From Thalassospiraceae bacterium LMO-JJ14 (GTDB lineage Bacteria; Pseudomonadota; Alphaproteobacteria; Rhodospirillales; Casp-alpha2): a stretch of 64,000 bases of DNA. The stretch's first letter is position 1, and the number at the start of each line of letters is the position of its first letter. The translations under genes were made by a program, and so were the position numbers. The notes under the pieces are model-generated. The model was not told the origin of the DNA and ran no database searches. It worked only from the letters and a program-made list of their open reading frames with translations. Positions 36,467-45,292 of the stretch are shown here, piece by piece. Where the stretch lies: contig CP134604.1 in assembly GCA_021555105.2 (NCBI GenBank), positions 3,324,501 through 3,388,500 on the forward strand, read 5' to 3'.

Positions 36467-38185
36467 ATGGCTCTACCCCTCTCATCCGTACAACGGGGCC
36501 CCGCGGCTGCCGGCGTGCTGATCACGCTCTTCTTGCTGCTATTCCTTGTGGTGCCGGTTGCCAAGGTCGTCTTCGTGGCGTTCCAGGATCCTAATACCGG
36601 TGCGTTCACCCTCATCAACTTTGCCGATTTCTTCCGGAACTCGCTGTTTCAGGAATCGTTCTTTAACTCGTTTTACGTGTCTGCGATGTCGGTGCTTCTT
36701 TCGACGATCATCGCGATGCCACTCGCCTATTTCACGACGCGCTTCAACTTCGGCGGTGCGATACTCATTCAAACGCTTGGGGTGATCCCCTTGATCATGC
36801 CACCTTTTGTCGGCGCCGTTGCCATGCAGTTGCTGTTCGGCGCCAACGGGTCGGTCAACCTGCTTCTCGATGAACACCTTGGTATTACCATTCCGTTCAT
36901 GAGAGGTCTGAACGGCGTCATCCTGGTCGAAAGCATCCACTACTTTCCGTTTATCCTCATCAACCTGTCCGCAGCACTCAACAACATCGACCGCGCGATG
37001 GAAGAGTCAGCGCAGAACCTCGGCGCGAGCGGGCTTCGCTTGTTCCGCAGGATCGTATTCCCGCTTTCAATGCCCGGCTATGTCGCCGGCGCGGCGCTGG
37101 TCTTTATCAAGGTCTTCGACGATCTCGGCACGCCTTTATTGCTGAACGTTAACAACATGCTTGCGCCGCAGGCTTACCTCAGGGTGTCGTCGATCGGCAT
37201 ATCCGATCCCATGGGGTACGTCATTTCCGTGATCCTCGTCGGATTTTCACTGCTCTCACTCTGGGTGTCGTTGCTGGCCCTGAAAAACAAGGATTACGCA
37301 ACCGTGCAGAAAGGGGGCGGCGGACTAATGCGCCGTGACCTCAGAACATGGGAGAAGGTCGGCTGCTATGCGGTTGTGATCGTCATTCTGCTATTCGTGC
37401 TATCACCGCATTTCGGACTGGCCCTGCTTTCTTTCGGTACGGTGTGGTCCTACGCCGTCCTGCCGGATGCTTACACTTTCGATCACTACCGGGAGGTCTT
37501 CGGGAGTGCGTCGCAGTACATCTCGAATACACTGCTTTACGCCGGGATCGCCGCATTACTGGACGTCATCTTGGCAACGGGGATAGCCTACATCGTCTGG
37601 CGGACCAAGCTGATCGGCCGAAAGTGGCTCGATTACGTGGCCTCGGCGGCGTTGGCCGTGCCGGGTGTGGTTCTGGGTATAGGTTATCTGCGAACCTATC
37701 ACAGCTTCGACATTCCGATCATCGACGAGCCGCTGGCATCATGGTGGGTCATCATCGTCATCGCCATGACGATCCGCCGGCTGCCATATGCCCTGCGTGC
37801 ATGCGTTGCCGCCATTCAGCAAGTCAGCGTCATGCTTGAGGAAGCGGCGGAAAACCTGGGAGCTACAAAGGGCCGGACCGTCTGGCGCATTGTCATTCCC
37901 TTGATGTCAGGCGGAATCCTGGCCGGTTTCGTCACCAGCTTTGCAACCGCGTCGGTAGAGTTGTCGGCAACCATCATGCTGGTCGCCAAGAATTCCGATG
38001 CACCACTGGCGTTCGGCATTTACGAATTCATGCAATCGGCCGCAGGCCGTGGACCGGGTGCGGCGCTGGGGATCATCGCCGTTCTATTCGTCGGCATCGG
38101 CACTTACATCTCACATGTCATCATCGAGCGCAGCAATAAGGCGCGCGAGCAAAGCACCAACGTTGCGGAAGGAGCCGCCCAATGA
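36467..38185 (+). CDS. ABC transporter permease with two fused transmembrane domains (FbpB/AfuB-like)
   Basis: About 572 residues with two BPD-type permease halves. The cytoplasmic coupling loops are EESAQNLGASGLRLFRRIVFPL (about residues 183-204) and EEAAENLGATKGRTVWRIVIP (about 460-480); both contain the EAA motif. This doubled architecture is typical of the FbpB/AfuB group. ATG 36467 has GAGG six bases upstream; ATG 36452 would add five residues. The stop overlaps the ATPase start by four bases. Confidence 0.9.
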   Translation: MALPLSSVQRGPAAAGVLITLFLLLFLVVPVAKVVFVAFQDPNTGAFTLINFADFFRNSLFQESFFNSFYVSAMSVLLSTIIAMPLAYFTTRFNFGGAILIQTLGVIPLIMPPFVGAVAMQLLFGANGSVNLLLDEHLGITIPFMRGLNGVILVESIHYFPFILINLSAALNNIDRAMEESAQNLGASGLRLFRRIVFPLSMPGYVAGAALVFIKVFDDLGTPLLLNVNNMLAPQAYLRVSSIGISDPMGYVISVILVGFSLLSLWVSLLALKNKDYATVQKGGGGLMRRDLRTWEKVGCYAVVIVILLFVLSPHFGLALLSFGTVWSYAVLPDAYTFDHYREVFGSASQYISNTLLYAGIAALLDVILATGIAYIVWRTKLIGRKWLDYVASAALAVPGVVLGIGYLRTYHSFDIPIIDEPLASWWVIIVIAMTIRRLPYALRACVAAIQQVSVMLEEAAENLGATKGRTVWRIVIPLMSGGILAGFVTSFATASVELSATIMLVAKNSDAPLAFGIYEFMQSAAGRGPGAALGIIAVLFVGIGTYISHVIIERSNKAREQSTNVAEGAAQ

Positions 38186-39267
38186 ACCCGAACACTGGTA
38201 AATCCGCCGGCGTCGTCATCGAACAACTGAACCTATCGTTCGGCGATGTCCACGTTCTGAAAGGCGTCGACCTTTCTATCGAGTCTGGAGAGTTTTTTGC
38301 CTTCCTCGGGCCGTCCGGTTCCGGGAAATCAACGCTCCTGAGATGCATCGCCGGGTTCGGGCCGACGCCGACGGGGCGTATCCTGATCGATGACAACGAT
38401 GTCGCCGGACGTCCGCCATGGCAACGCGATGTCGGCATGGTTTTCCAAAGCTACGCGCTGTGGCCGCACATGACGGTACGCAAGAATGTCGCTTTCGGCC
38501 TCGAAGAGCGCCGGATAGCAGCATCGGAAATCCGCGACCGCGTCGATGCCGCGTTGGATCTCGTGGGGCTGCGGAACCTTGCGGAACGCCGGCCCTCGCA
38601 GCTTTCGGGCGGCCAGCAGCAACGCATCGCACTGGCGCGGACGATCGTCGTCGAACCCAAGGTCCTGCTTCTCGATGAACCGTTATCCAATCTGGATTCG
38701 AACCTGCGGGTTCAGATGCGTCGGGAAATCCGTGAACTTCAGCAGAAACTCAAACTGACGACAATCTTCGTTACCCATGACCAGGAGGAAGCGAATACCA
38801 CATGCGACCGAATGGCAGTGCTCGAAAATGGGGTCATCCAGCAGATCGGCTCGCCCGTGGAACTTTACGACAACCCCTCCAACCTGTTCGTCGCCAAGTT
38901 CCTGGGAACGGCAAACATCATCAACGGCACCATTCATGTATCGAACGGAGGGAAGGTCTTCCACACGTCATCCGGCGCGACAATACCGCTCGGCGACGAT
39001 GCAGGGGATGGACAATCCGTTGTCTTCCGGCCACAGAATGTCGACATCGTGGAGCCCGGTCACAAACCGAGCGGCGAGTGCGCCTCCATCTCAGGAACGG
39101 TTGAATACACCGAGTTTCTGGGTTCAACGGTGCGATATGGCGTCGATGTCGCAGGCGACATGATTATGGTCGACCATCCGCATCGCAGCAACGAACGTGT
39201 TTTCACTGGCGGCGACAAGGTCGATCTGATGATCGACCGGAAGAGCATTCTAGTGCTAGCGGCATAG
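38182..39267 (+). CDS. ABC transporter ATP-binding protein (FbpC/AfuC-like)
   Basis: The 361-residue protein has Walker A GPSGSGKST (about 39-47), Q loop MVFQSYALWPH, signature LSGGQQQR, Walker B VLLLDEPLSNLD, H loop THDQEE, and a C-terminal TOBE-type domain (about 240-361). It energises the importer. It overlaps the permease by four bases and is 15 bases ahead of pyruvate kinase, so the kinase is the last gene of the same operon. Confidence 0.92.
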   Translation: MNPNTGKSAGVVIEQLNLSFGDVHVLKGVDLSIESGEFFAFLGPSGSGKSTLLRCIAGFGPTPTGRILIDDNDVAGRPPWQRDVGMVFQSYALWPHMTVRKNVAFGLEERRIAASEIRDRVDAALDLVGLRNLAERRPSQLSGGQQQRIALARTIVVEPKVLLLDEPLSNLDSNLRVQMRREIRELQQKLKLTTIFVTHDQEEANTTCDRMAVLENGVIQQIGSPVELYDNPSNLFVAKFLGTANIINGTIHVSNGGKVFHTSSGATIPLGDDAGDGQSVVFRPQNVDIVEPGHKPSGECASISGTVEYTEFLGSTVRYGVDVAGDMIMVDHPHRSNERVFTGGDKVDLMIDRKSILVLAA

Positions 39268-39282
39268 CCGGAAAGATCGTCG

Positions 39283-40758
39283 ATGGATACACATTCACCC
39301 GGGCGTGAGGACGGTAAATCTCAGGTCAGTCGCAGAACGAAAATCGTTGCGACTCTGGGACCGTCCTCATCGTCACCTCAGATGATAGAGGCAATTTTCA
39401 AAGCCGGGGTCGAGGTTTTTCGTCTGAATTTCAGTCACGGTAGTCATGACGATCACGCCGAGCGCGTGGCGATTATCCGGGATCTTGAGAAATCCACGGG
39501 AAGGCTGACCTGTATTCTGGCCGACCTGCAGGGGCCCAAGTTCCGTATCGGCAATTTCATGAACGGTCGGGCAAAACTGGAACCGGGCGCATCGTTCCGT
39601 TTTGATTTGTCAGACGCTCCCGGCGATACCACTCGCGTCCAGTTGCCTCACCCCGAGATATTGAAAGTCGTGCAGCCAGGCCATCATGTTCTACTGGATG
39701 ATGGCAAGGTCCGGGTGCGAATAGAGGAGGCCGGCGCGGACTATGCACTCGGGCATGTGTTGGTCGGTGGCATTCTTTCAGATCACAAAGGCTTTAACGT
39801 CCCCGATACAAGTGTCGACGTCCCCGCGTTAACAGCCAAAGATAAAATTGATCTCGCTTTCGCATTGTCACTGGGTGTCGACTGGATTGCACTATCGTTT
39901 GTTCAGTCTGCGCAGGATGTTCAGCAAGCCAGGCTTCTTGTCGGCGACCGTGCCGGCATCATGGTGAAACTTGAAAAACCAAGTGCGGTACATGATCTGG
40001 CGAAGATTCTGGATGTTGCCGATGCTGTGATGATCGCACGTGGCGACCTGGGCGTGGAAATGTCGGCGGAAGAACTCCCCGCCATTCAGAAGCGCATCAT
40101 CATGGCGGCGCGGCAGATGGGGAAACCCGTGGTCGTCGCGACGCAAATGCTGGAATCAATGGTCAACGCCCCGGTTCCAACGCGCGCGGAAACGTCGGAC
40201 GTCGCGAACGCGGTATATGACGGAACCGATGCCGTGATGCTGTCCGCGGAAAGTGCTGCAGGCCAGTTCCCCCTTGAAGCCGTTCAGACCATGGCCCGTA
40301 TTCTTAAAATGGCGGAGCGCGATGCCTCCGGTTTTGCCATTGACCCGCTGCTTCTTGAGGATGCTGCCATGCGCCGGGCAGCAGTCGTAACACGCGCAGC
40401 CTGTGCATCCGCGACCGTGCTGCAGGCGGTGGGCCTGGTCACTTTCACGACATCCGGATCGACCACCCTGTGCGCCGCACGAGAGCGAGTGCCGCTTCGG
40501 CTGCTTTCGTTGTCACCCAGGCTCGAAACCGCGCGCCGCCTGGTGATTTGCTACGGGGTAACAAGCGTGAGCTGCCCAGACGCCCAGTCGTTCGGCGACA
40601 TGGTGGATATCAGCTGCAAGATGGCCACAAGCACAGGGATAGCAAAACCCGGCGACGAGCTCGCCATCATTGCCGGCGTGCCATTCGGCACACCAGGGAC
40701 GACGAATGTCATGCGCGTGTTTGTCGTGCCACCGGCAAAAGAGTCGAACAGGATTTAA
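39283..40758 (+). CDS. pyk: pyruvate kinase (first copy, TtuE-like)
   Basis: The 491-residue enzyme converts PEP and ADP to pyruvate and ATP. RRTKIVATLGPSSSS and RLNFSHGSHDDH mark the N-terminal barrel, MVKLEKP the catalytic lysine strand, ARGDLGVE the metal and phosphate site, and ATQMLESM follows. The C-terminal domain is complete. It carries a 16-residue N-terminal extension before RRTK. It is very like the copy at 41.5-43.0 kb; the two converge on either side of the phosphatase gene. Placed behind the ABC importer it suggests that the imported compound enters at the PEP level. Pyruvate kinases called TtuE occur in tartrate-use loci. Confidence 0.93.
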   Translation: MDTHSPGREDGKSQVSRRTKIVATLGPSSSSPQMIEAIFKAGVEVFRLNFSHGSHDDHAERVAIIRDLEKSTGRLTCILADLQGPKFRIGNFMNGRAKLEPGASFRFDLSDAPGDTTRVQLPHPEILKVVQPGHHVLLDDGKVRVRIEEAGADYALGHVLVGGILSDHKGFNVPDTSVDVPALTAKDKIDLAFALSLGVDWIALSFVQSAQDVQQARLLVGDRAGIMVKLEKPSAVHDLAKILDVADAVMIARGDLGVEMSAEELPAIQKRIIMAARQMGKPVVVATQMLESMVNAPVPTRAETSDVANAVYDGTDAVMLSAESAAGQFPLEAVQTMARILKMAERDASGFAIDPLLLEDAAMRRAAVVTRAACASATVLQAVGLVTFTTSGSTTLCAARERVPLRLLSLSPRLETARRLVICYGVTSVSCPDAQSFGDMVDISCKMATSTGIAKPGDELAIIAGVPFGTPGTTNVMRVFVVPPAKESNRI

Positions 40759-41411
40759 ATCCTTACACCCAGGCCCGCATCGCTGCAGCCGAATGCATGC
40801 AGCGCATCCGGGTCTGCAGCAAATGTTCTCGTCGTCCCGTTTTCGAGAAAATAGATCGTGGATTGCGGATCGTTACAGGCGAAGATTTCGTCTGTTCCCA
40901 TCCCGGCATAAATGCCACGCAGAACACGCCCCGAACCACCATGCGCCATCACGATGAGCGGCTGGTCCGCCGCACGCTCTTCCAGCCAGCGTCCTAAGCG
41001 GCTAGCAACGTCGGCGAAACTCTCACCGCCCTCCGGGATGGCAAACCCCCATCGGTCCTGGTGCTCGCGGGCCAGATCGTCCGCGTAACCCGCGGTGATA
41101 TCGTCTCGGGTCAGACCTTCCCATCGGCCGTAGTTCCTTTCTTTCAGCCGGTCGTCGAAGTGCACCGCCCCATAGGTCACGCCCAGCTCATCACAAAGGA
41201 TCGAGACCGATTGGCGGGTCCTTGCAAGCGGGCTCGCCCAGACTTGATACATGCTAAGATCGCCAAACTGCGCCTTAAGCGTCTCCGCCACTGCGCGTAC
41301 CTGACCAATGCCGGTTAGGCTCAGCGGAGAGTCCTGCTGTCCCTGGTATCGGCCCTCTCGGTTCCACTGTGTTTCGCCATGACGGAGCAGGAGCAAGTCT
41401 GGTGCCGGCAT
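40755..41411 (-). CDS. histidine phosphatase family protein (phosphoglycerate mutase-like)
   Basis: A 218-residue enzyme with the RHG motif LLLRHGETQWN (His near residue 9), the second conserved part LKERNYGRWEGLT, and VMAHGGSGRVLRG with the second catalytic histidine. Such proteins are either cofactor-dependent phosphoglycerate mutases or broad phosphatases; this length and the ERNYG pattern fit phosphatases better. Its stop overlaps the stop of the convergent pyk by three to four bases. ATG 41411 is chosen for the AGAG box upstream; 41420 is possible. It may act on a phosphoglycerate, which is inference. Confidence 0.82.
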   Translation of the reverse strand: MPAPDLLLLRHGETQWNREGRYQGQQDSPLSLTGIGQVRAVAETLKAQFGDLSMYQVWASPLARTRQSVSILCDELGVTYGAVHFDDRLKERNYGRWEGLTRDDITAGYADDLAREHQDRWGFAIPEGGESFADVASRLGRWLEERAADQPLIVMAHGGSGRVLRGIYAGMGTDEIFACNDPQSTIYFLENGTTRTFAADPDALHAFGCSDAGLGVRI

Positions 41412-41532
41412 GAGTTCCATCTCTCTTGATTTACTGGATACTTTGCGGGTTGGTTTAAGACGCTTATTCTCTCATTTGTAGACACCGGCTTCAAATCGAA
41501 CCAATGCGTCGGGAAAATTATTTGTACGCAAT

Positions 41533-42957
41533 TCAGCTCGACGGCACCTCGATTACCCGCATCACGTTCGTTGCGCCGGGCGTCCCAAACGGGACGCCGG
41601 CAATGATGACGACTTCGTCACCTGCCGCAGCTGCACCGACCTCAGCAGCCATCGCATAACTTATCACCACCATGTCGTCGAACGAGCTGGCATCGGGGCA
41701 ATTGACACTCATCGCGCCATAGCAGACGGCAAGTCTGCGTGCCGTTTCCAAAGACGGTGATAACGACAACACGGTGAGCGGCATGCGCTCCCGCGTTGCG
41801 CAAAGCGTGGTGGAGCCGGACGTCGTGAACGTCACCAGACAAGCAGCCTGCATTTCCGTTGCCGCATGGCATGCCGCCCGGGTGACGACGGCAGCACGCC
41901 GCGACTTCCTGTCCGCCAACAATACCGGCGGCATCTCAATGCAGCCGACATCCTTCTCTGCGCTGACAAGGATTTTGGCCATCATTCGCACGGCTTCCAG
42001 CGGATAACGTCCCGCAGCACTCTCGGCCGACAGCATCACCGCATCCGTACCATCATAAACGGCATTTGCAACGTCGGATGTCTCCGCGCGTGTCGGCACC
42101 GGTGTGTTGATCATGGATTCCAGCATCTGCGTCGCAATCACAACAGGCTTGCCTGCATGTCGCGCCGCCCTGACGATCCGTTTCTGAATGGCGGGGAGTT
42201 CCTCCGCCGGCATTTCCACCCCAAGATCGCCTCGTGCAACCATGACTGCATCAGCCGTGTCGATGATTTCGTCGAGTTCACGAATGGCACTCGGCTTCTC
42301 CAGCTTCACCATCAAGCCTGCCTTGTCGCCGATCAGCGTACGCGCATAGATCACATCCTGTGGTGACTGGACGAATGATAGCGCGACCCAGTCAACACCC
42401 AGTGACAATGCAAACGCCAAATCCTCCTCATCTTTGGGCGTCAATGAAGAGACGGCCACTTTCGTATCCGGTATGTTGAACCCTTTCCTGTCGGAGAGGG
42501 TGCCGCCGTTCACGACCCGGGCAATAACTTCGCCTTTCGACACATCTTCGACACATACACGGATCTTACCATCGTCCAGCAAAATAAAATGACCGGGCCG
42601 CAATGCATCGAGAACTTCCGGATGCGGCAAGTACACACGGCAGCCGTCCCCTGGCTTATCCGATGCGTCGAAACGAAACTCTTGATCAGGGCTGAGTATC
42701 ACTCGACCATTTTCAAACGTACCAATGCGGAACTTGGGTCCTTGCAGGTCGGCCAGCACGCAAGTGAGCCTGCCGGTTTTCTCTTCAAGTGTCCGGATTT
42801 CCTTGATGCGGGCGGCATGATCGGCATGAGTACCGTGACTGAAGTTAAGCCGAAACACGTCGGCACCCGCCTCGAATAACTTCTCGATCATATTCGGTGA
42901 GGAAGATGACGGACCTAAAGTCACGACAATTTTGGTGCGGCGGCAGAACCCCGGCAT
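41533..42957 (-). CDS. pyk: pyruvate kinase (second copy, TtuE-like)
   Basis: The 474-residue enzyme has the same motifs as the first copy (RRTKIVVTLGPSSSS, MVKLEKPSA, ARGDLGVEM, ATQMLESM) and ends near the same point, so the two are recent-looking paralogues. Its ATG overlaps the glycerate kinase stop (ATGA), so the two are coupled: 2-phosphoglycerate made by the kinase becomes PEP through enolase and then pyruvate here. A TtuD-TtuE style pair is known from tartrate use in Agrobacterium. Confidence 0.93.
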   Translation of the reverse strand: MPGFCRRTKIVVTLGPSSSSPNMIEKLFEAGADVFRLNFSHGTHADHAARIKEIRTLEEKTGRLTCVLADLQGPKFRIGTFENGRVILSPDQEFRFDASDKPGDGCRVYLPHPEVLDALRPGHFILLDDGKIRVCVEDVSKGEVIARVVNGGTLSDRKGFNIPDTKVAVSSLTPKDEEDLAFALSLGVDWVALSFVQSPQDVIYARTLIGDKAGLMVKLEKPSAIRELDEIIDTADAVMVARGDLGVEMPAEELPAIQKRIVRAARHAGKPVVIATQMLESMINTPVPTRAETSDVANAVYDGTDAVMLSAESAAGRYPLEAVRMMAKILVSAEKDVGCIEMPPVLLADRKSRRAAVVTRAACHAATEMQAACLVTFTTSGSTTLCATRERMPLTVLSLSPSLETARRLAVCYGAMSVNCPDASSFDDMVVISYAMAAEVGAAAAGDEVVIIAGVPFGTPGATNVMRVIEVPSS

Positions 42958-44252
42958 CAGCGCGGTCCTACTCCAGCGGTGAGCGCATCCTTAGGATCGA
43001 CAAGAATCGCCCGAAAATCGTTAACATTCGTCAACGTCGGCCCGGTTTTGATAAGATCGCCAAGCGAGTCGAAGAAGCTATAACCGTCATTTTCTTGCAG
43101 GAATGCCCGGGCAAACATTCCTTTCGAAAGAGCGCGCGAAATCGTCGTGGGATCAATACAGGCACCGGCATTGTCTTCGGTGCCGTCAATACCATCCGTA
43201 TCGCAGGCGAGAGCAAATATGCCCGGTCTGCCATCGAGTGCATTGGCTAGGGCCAGCAGAAATTCCGCGTTGCGACCGCCGCGGCCCTCACCGCGAACAG
43301 TCACCGTGGTTTCGCCGCCGCTCAGGATTACCGCCGGCACGGGAAAAGGCTGAGACCGTTCCGCGACCTGCGAGGCGATTGCGGCATGGGCCAACGCAAT
43401 GTCGCGCGCTTCGCCTTCCATTCGGTCACTCAGGATATATGCGTTCACACCGGCTGCTTCCGCGACATTGGCAGCAGCCTCAAGCGCTTCCTGCGGCGTT
43501 ACAATGACCTTCGTGGTCGCACGGGAAAGCTCAGGCGCTCCCGATTTAGGCGTTTCTGTGTCGCCAGACTGCAGACACCGAATTACATCTTCGCCGGGAT
43601 TGATCCCATACCGATCCAGAATTTCCAGTGCGTCGTCGCAAGTCGTTGGATCGGCAACGGTCGGTCCAGAGGCGATTACCGCCGGATCGTCACCGGGCAC
43701 ATCGGAAACAGCGAGTGTTACTGTTCTTGCCGGGTAAGCCCGCGTAGCAAGGCGCCCCCCCTTGACCGACGAAAGGTGTTTTCTTACACAGTTCATTTCG
43801 GAGATTGTCGCGCCGGATTTCAGCAAAGCACGTGTAACGGCACGTTTGTGCTCAAGCGTAATGCTCGGTGTCGGACATGTCATGAGTGCCGAGCCGCCAC
43901 CGGAGATAAGAGCAATTACCAAATCATCGGCGCCGAGCTCGTCGACACTTTCAAGGATCTGTTGCGTCGCCAAGAAGGCTGCATCGTCCGGCACCGGGTG
44001 CCCGGCTTCGACGACCTTTATGTCTCGGCATGGCACGGCGTGCGCGTAGCGCGTAATAACAAGCCCTTCCAATTTGCCAGGCCAATTTTGCTCAAGGGCG
44101 GCAGCCATCGCTGCCGCAGCCTTGCCTGCGCCGACGACAACTGTGCGGCCTTTCGGCGGCTCAGGTAAATACGTTGCCAGTTTCTCCCACGGTGACGCTG
44201 CACGCACAGCGGCGGTGAAAAGATCGAGTAGGAAATCCTTAGGTTCAGGCAT
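42957..44252 (-). CDS. glycerate 2-kinase, MOFRL family (GckA/TtuD-like)
   Basis: A 431-residue enzyme: N-terminal DUF4147 part with VVVGAGKAAAAMAAALEQ near residue 40, and a C-terminal MOFRL domain with GEGRGGRNAEFLLALA and CDTDGIDGTEDNAGACID. It phosphorylates D-glycerate to 2-phosphoglycerate. ATG 44252 gives the family start; codons further upstream lie in the terminator region. An intrinsic terminator ends only about 12 bases before the ATG and no strong ribosome-binding site is visible (GGA eight bases ahead), so expression may depend on read-through. Older annotation calls TtuD a hydroxypyruvate reductase. Confidence 0.92.
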   Translation of the reverse strand: MPEPKDFLLDLFTAAVRAASPWEKLATYLPEPPKGRTVVVGAGKAAAAMAAALEQNWPGKLEGLVITRYAHAVPCRDIKVVEAGHPVPDDAAFLATQQILESVDELGADDLVIALISGGGSALMTCPTPSITLEHKRAVTRALLKSGATISEMNCVRKHLSSVKGGRLATRAYPARTVTLAVSDVPGDDPAVIASGPTVADPTTCDDALEILDRYGINPGEDVIRCLQSGDTETPKSGAPELSRATTKVIVTPQEALEAAANVAEAAGVNAYILSDRMEGEARDIALAHAAIASQVAERSQPFPVPAVILSGGETTVTVRGEGRGGRNAEFLLALANALDGRPGIFALACDTDGIDGTEDNAGACIDPTTISRALSKGMFARAFLQENDGYSFFDSLGDLIKTGPTLTNVNDFRAILVDPKDALTAGVGPR

Positions 44253-44263
44253 TATGTGATTCC

Positions 44264-44315
44264 AAAAAAAAGCGGTGTCCCGGCTTGACCCGGGGGGATC
44301 TGCACCGGGACACCG
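44264..44315 (-). terminator. intrinsic terminator between glxR and glycerate kinase
   Basis: Perfect 11-bp inverted repeat, 44305-44315 with 44273-44283, with a loop of about 21 bases, followed on the minus strand by eight T residues (44264-44271). It terminates or attenuates transcripts from gcl-hyi-glxR just before the glycerate kinase ATG. Confidence 0.8.
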
Positions 44316-44345
44316 ACAGGCCAGGGAGAACATCGGCCTGGGAGA

Positions 44346-45257
44346 TTACTCTGCTGCGTCCGCCTTGGGGGCCGGCCCTGCAATAGGGTGATTTGCCATG
44401 AGCTCCAGGGCACGAACCATCCCTGAATGATCCCATGAAGCCCCACCATTAGCCGCACAAGCGTTGAACAGTTCCTGTGCCGTCGCCGTGTTGGGTAGAC
44501 TGAGACCGAGGGCCTTCGCACCCTGCAGCGCGAGGTTCAGATCCTTCTGGTGCAACTCGATCCGAAAGCCGGGATCGAATGTCCGATTAACCATACGCTC
44601 CCCGTGGATCTCGAGAATCTTTGAAGATGCGAAACCACCCATAAGCGCCTCGCGAACACGCGCGGGGTCGGCGCCTGCCTTTGACGCGAACAACAGCGCT
44701 TCACCGACGGCCTCGATATTCAAAGCAACGATAATCTGGTTCGCGACCTTGCATGTTTGTCCATCGCCGTTGCCGCCGACTAGGGTAATGTTTTTGCCCA
44801 TGGTATCGAACAATGGCTTGGCCTTTTCGAAGGCCTTCTCCGGACCGCCCACCATGATCGTCAGCGTCCCGGCCAAGGCGCCCACCTCGCCACCCGAGAC
44901 CGGCGCATCGAGGTAATCGCAGCCGAGGTCGTTGACCCGTTTGGCAAACGCCTTCGTCTCGATCGGCGAGATCGAACTCATGTCGATGACGAGCTTGCCC
45001 GCACCAAGACCCTCGGCAACACCATTTTCTCCGAACAGAACGTCGGCCACATGAGGTGTATCCGGGACCATAATGATGACGACATCCGCCGCTTCCGCAG
45101 CGGCCTTACCATTAGGCACGGTCACACCGCCTTTGGCGACAAGCGTTTCCGGCACATCGGGTTTGCTATGCAGGTAAAGCTCATGGCCCGCGTCAATCAA
45201 ATGAGCCGCCATGGGGGCGCCCATGATCCCCAGTCCAATGAATGCAATCTTGGTCAT
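44346..45257 (-). CDS. glxR: 2-hydroxy-3-oxopropionate (tartronate semialdehyde) reductase
   Basis: The 303-residue beta-hydroxyacid dehydrogenase has the dinucleotide motif GLGIMGAPMAAHL (residues 7-19), the substrate motif DAPVSGGEVGALAGTL (about 119-134) and the catalytic lysine in DGQTCKVANQI (about 170). It reduces tartronate semialdehyde to D-glycerate. Its neighbours hyi and gcl make the substrate assignment strong. The gene lies 35 bases after hyi and before the terminator. GarR is the near-identical alternative name. Confidence 0.92.
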   Translation of the reverse strand: MTKIAFIGLGIMGAPMAAHLIDAGHELYLHSKPDVPETLVAKGGVTVPNGKAAAEAADVVIIMVPDTPHVADVLFGENGVAEGLGAGKLVIDMSSISPIETKAFAKRVNDLGCDYLDAPVSGGEVGALAGTLTIMVGGPEKAFEKAKPLFDTMGKNITLVGGNGDGQTCKVANQIIVALNIEAVGEALLFASKAGADPARVREALMGGFASSKILEIHGERMVNRTFDPGFRIELHQKDLNLALQGAKALGLSLPNTATAQELFNACAANGGASWDHSGMVRALELMANHPIAGPAPKADAAE

Positions 45258-45292
45258 ATCTTCCTCTCTCTAAATGTGGGAATGCGTACCGT

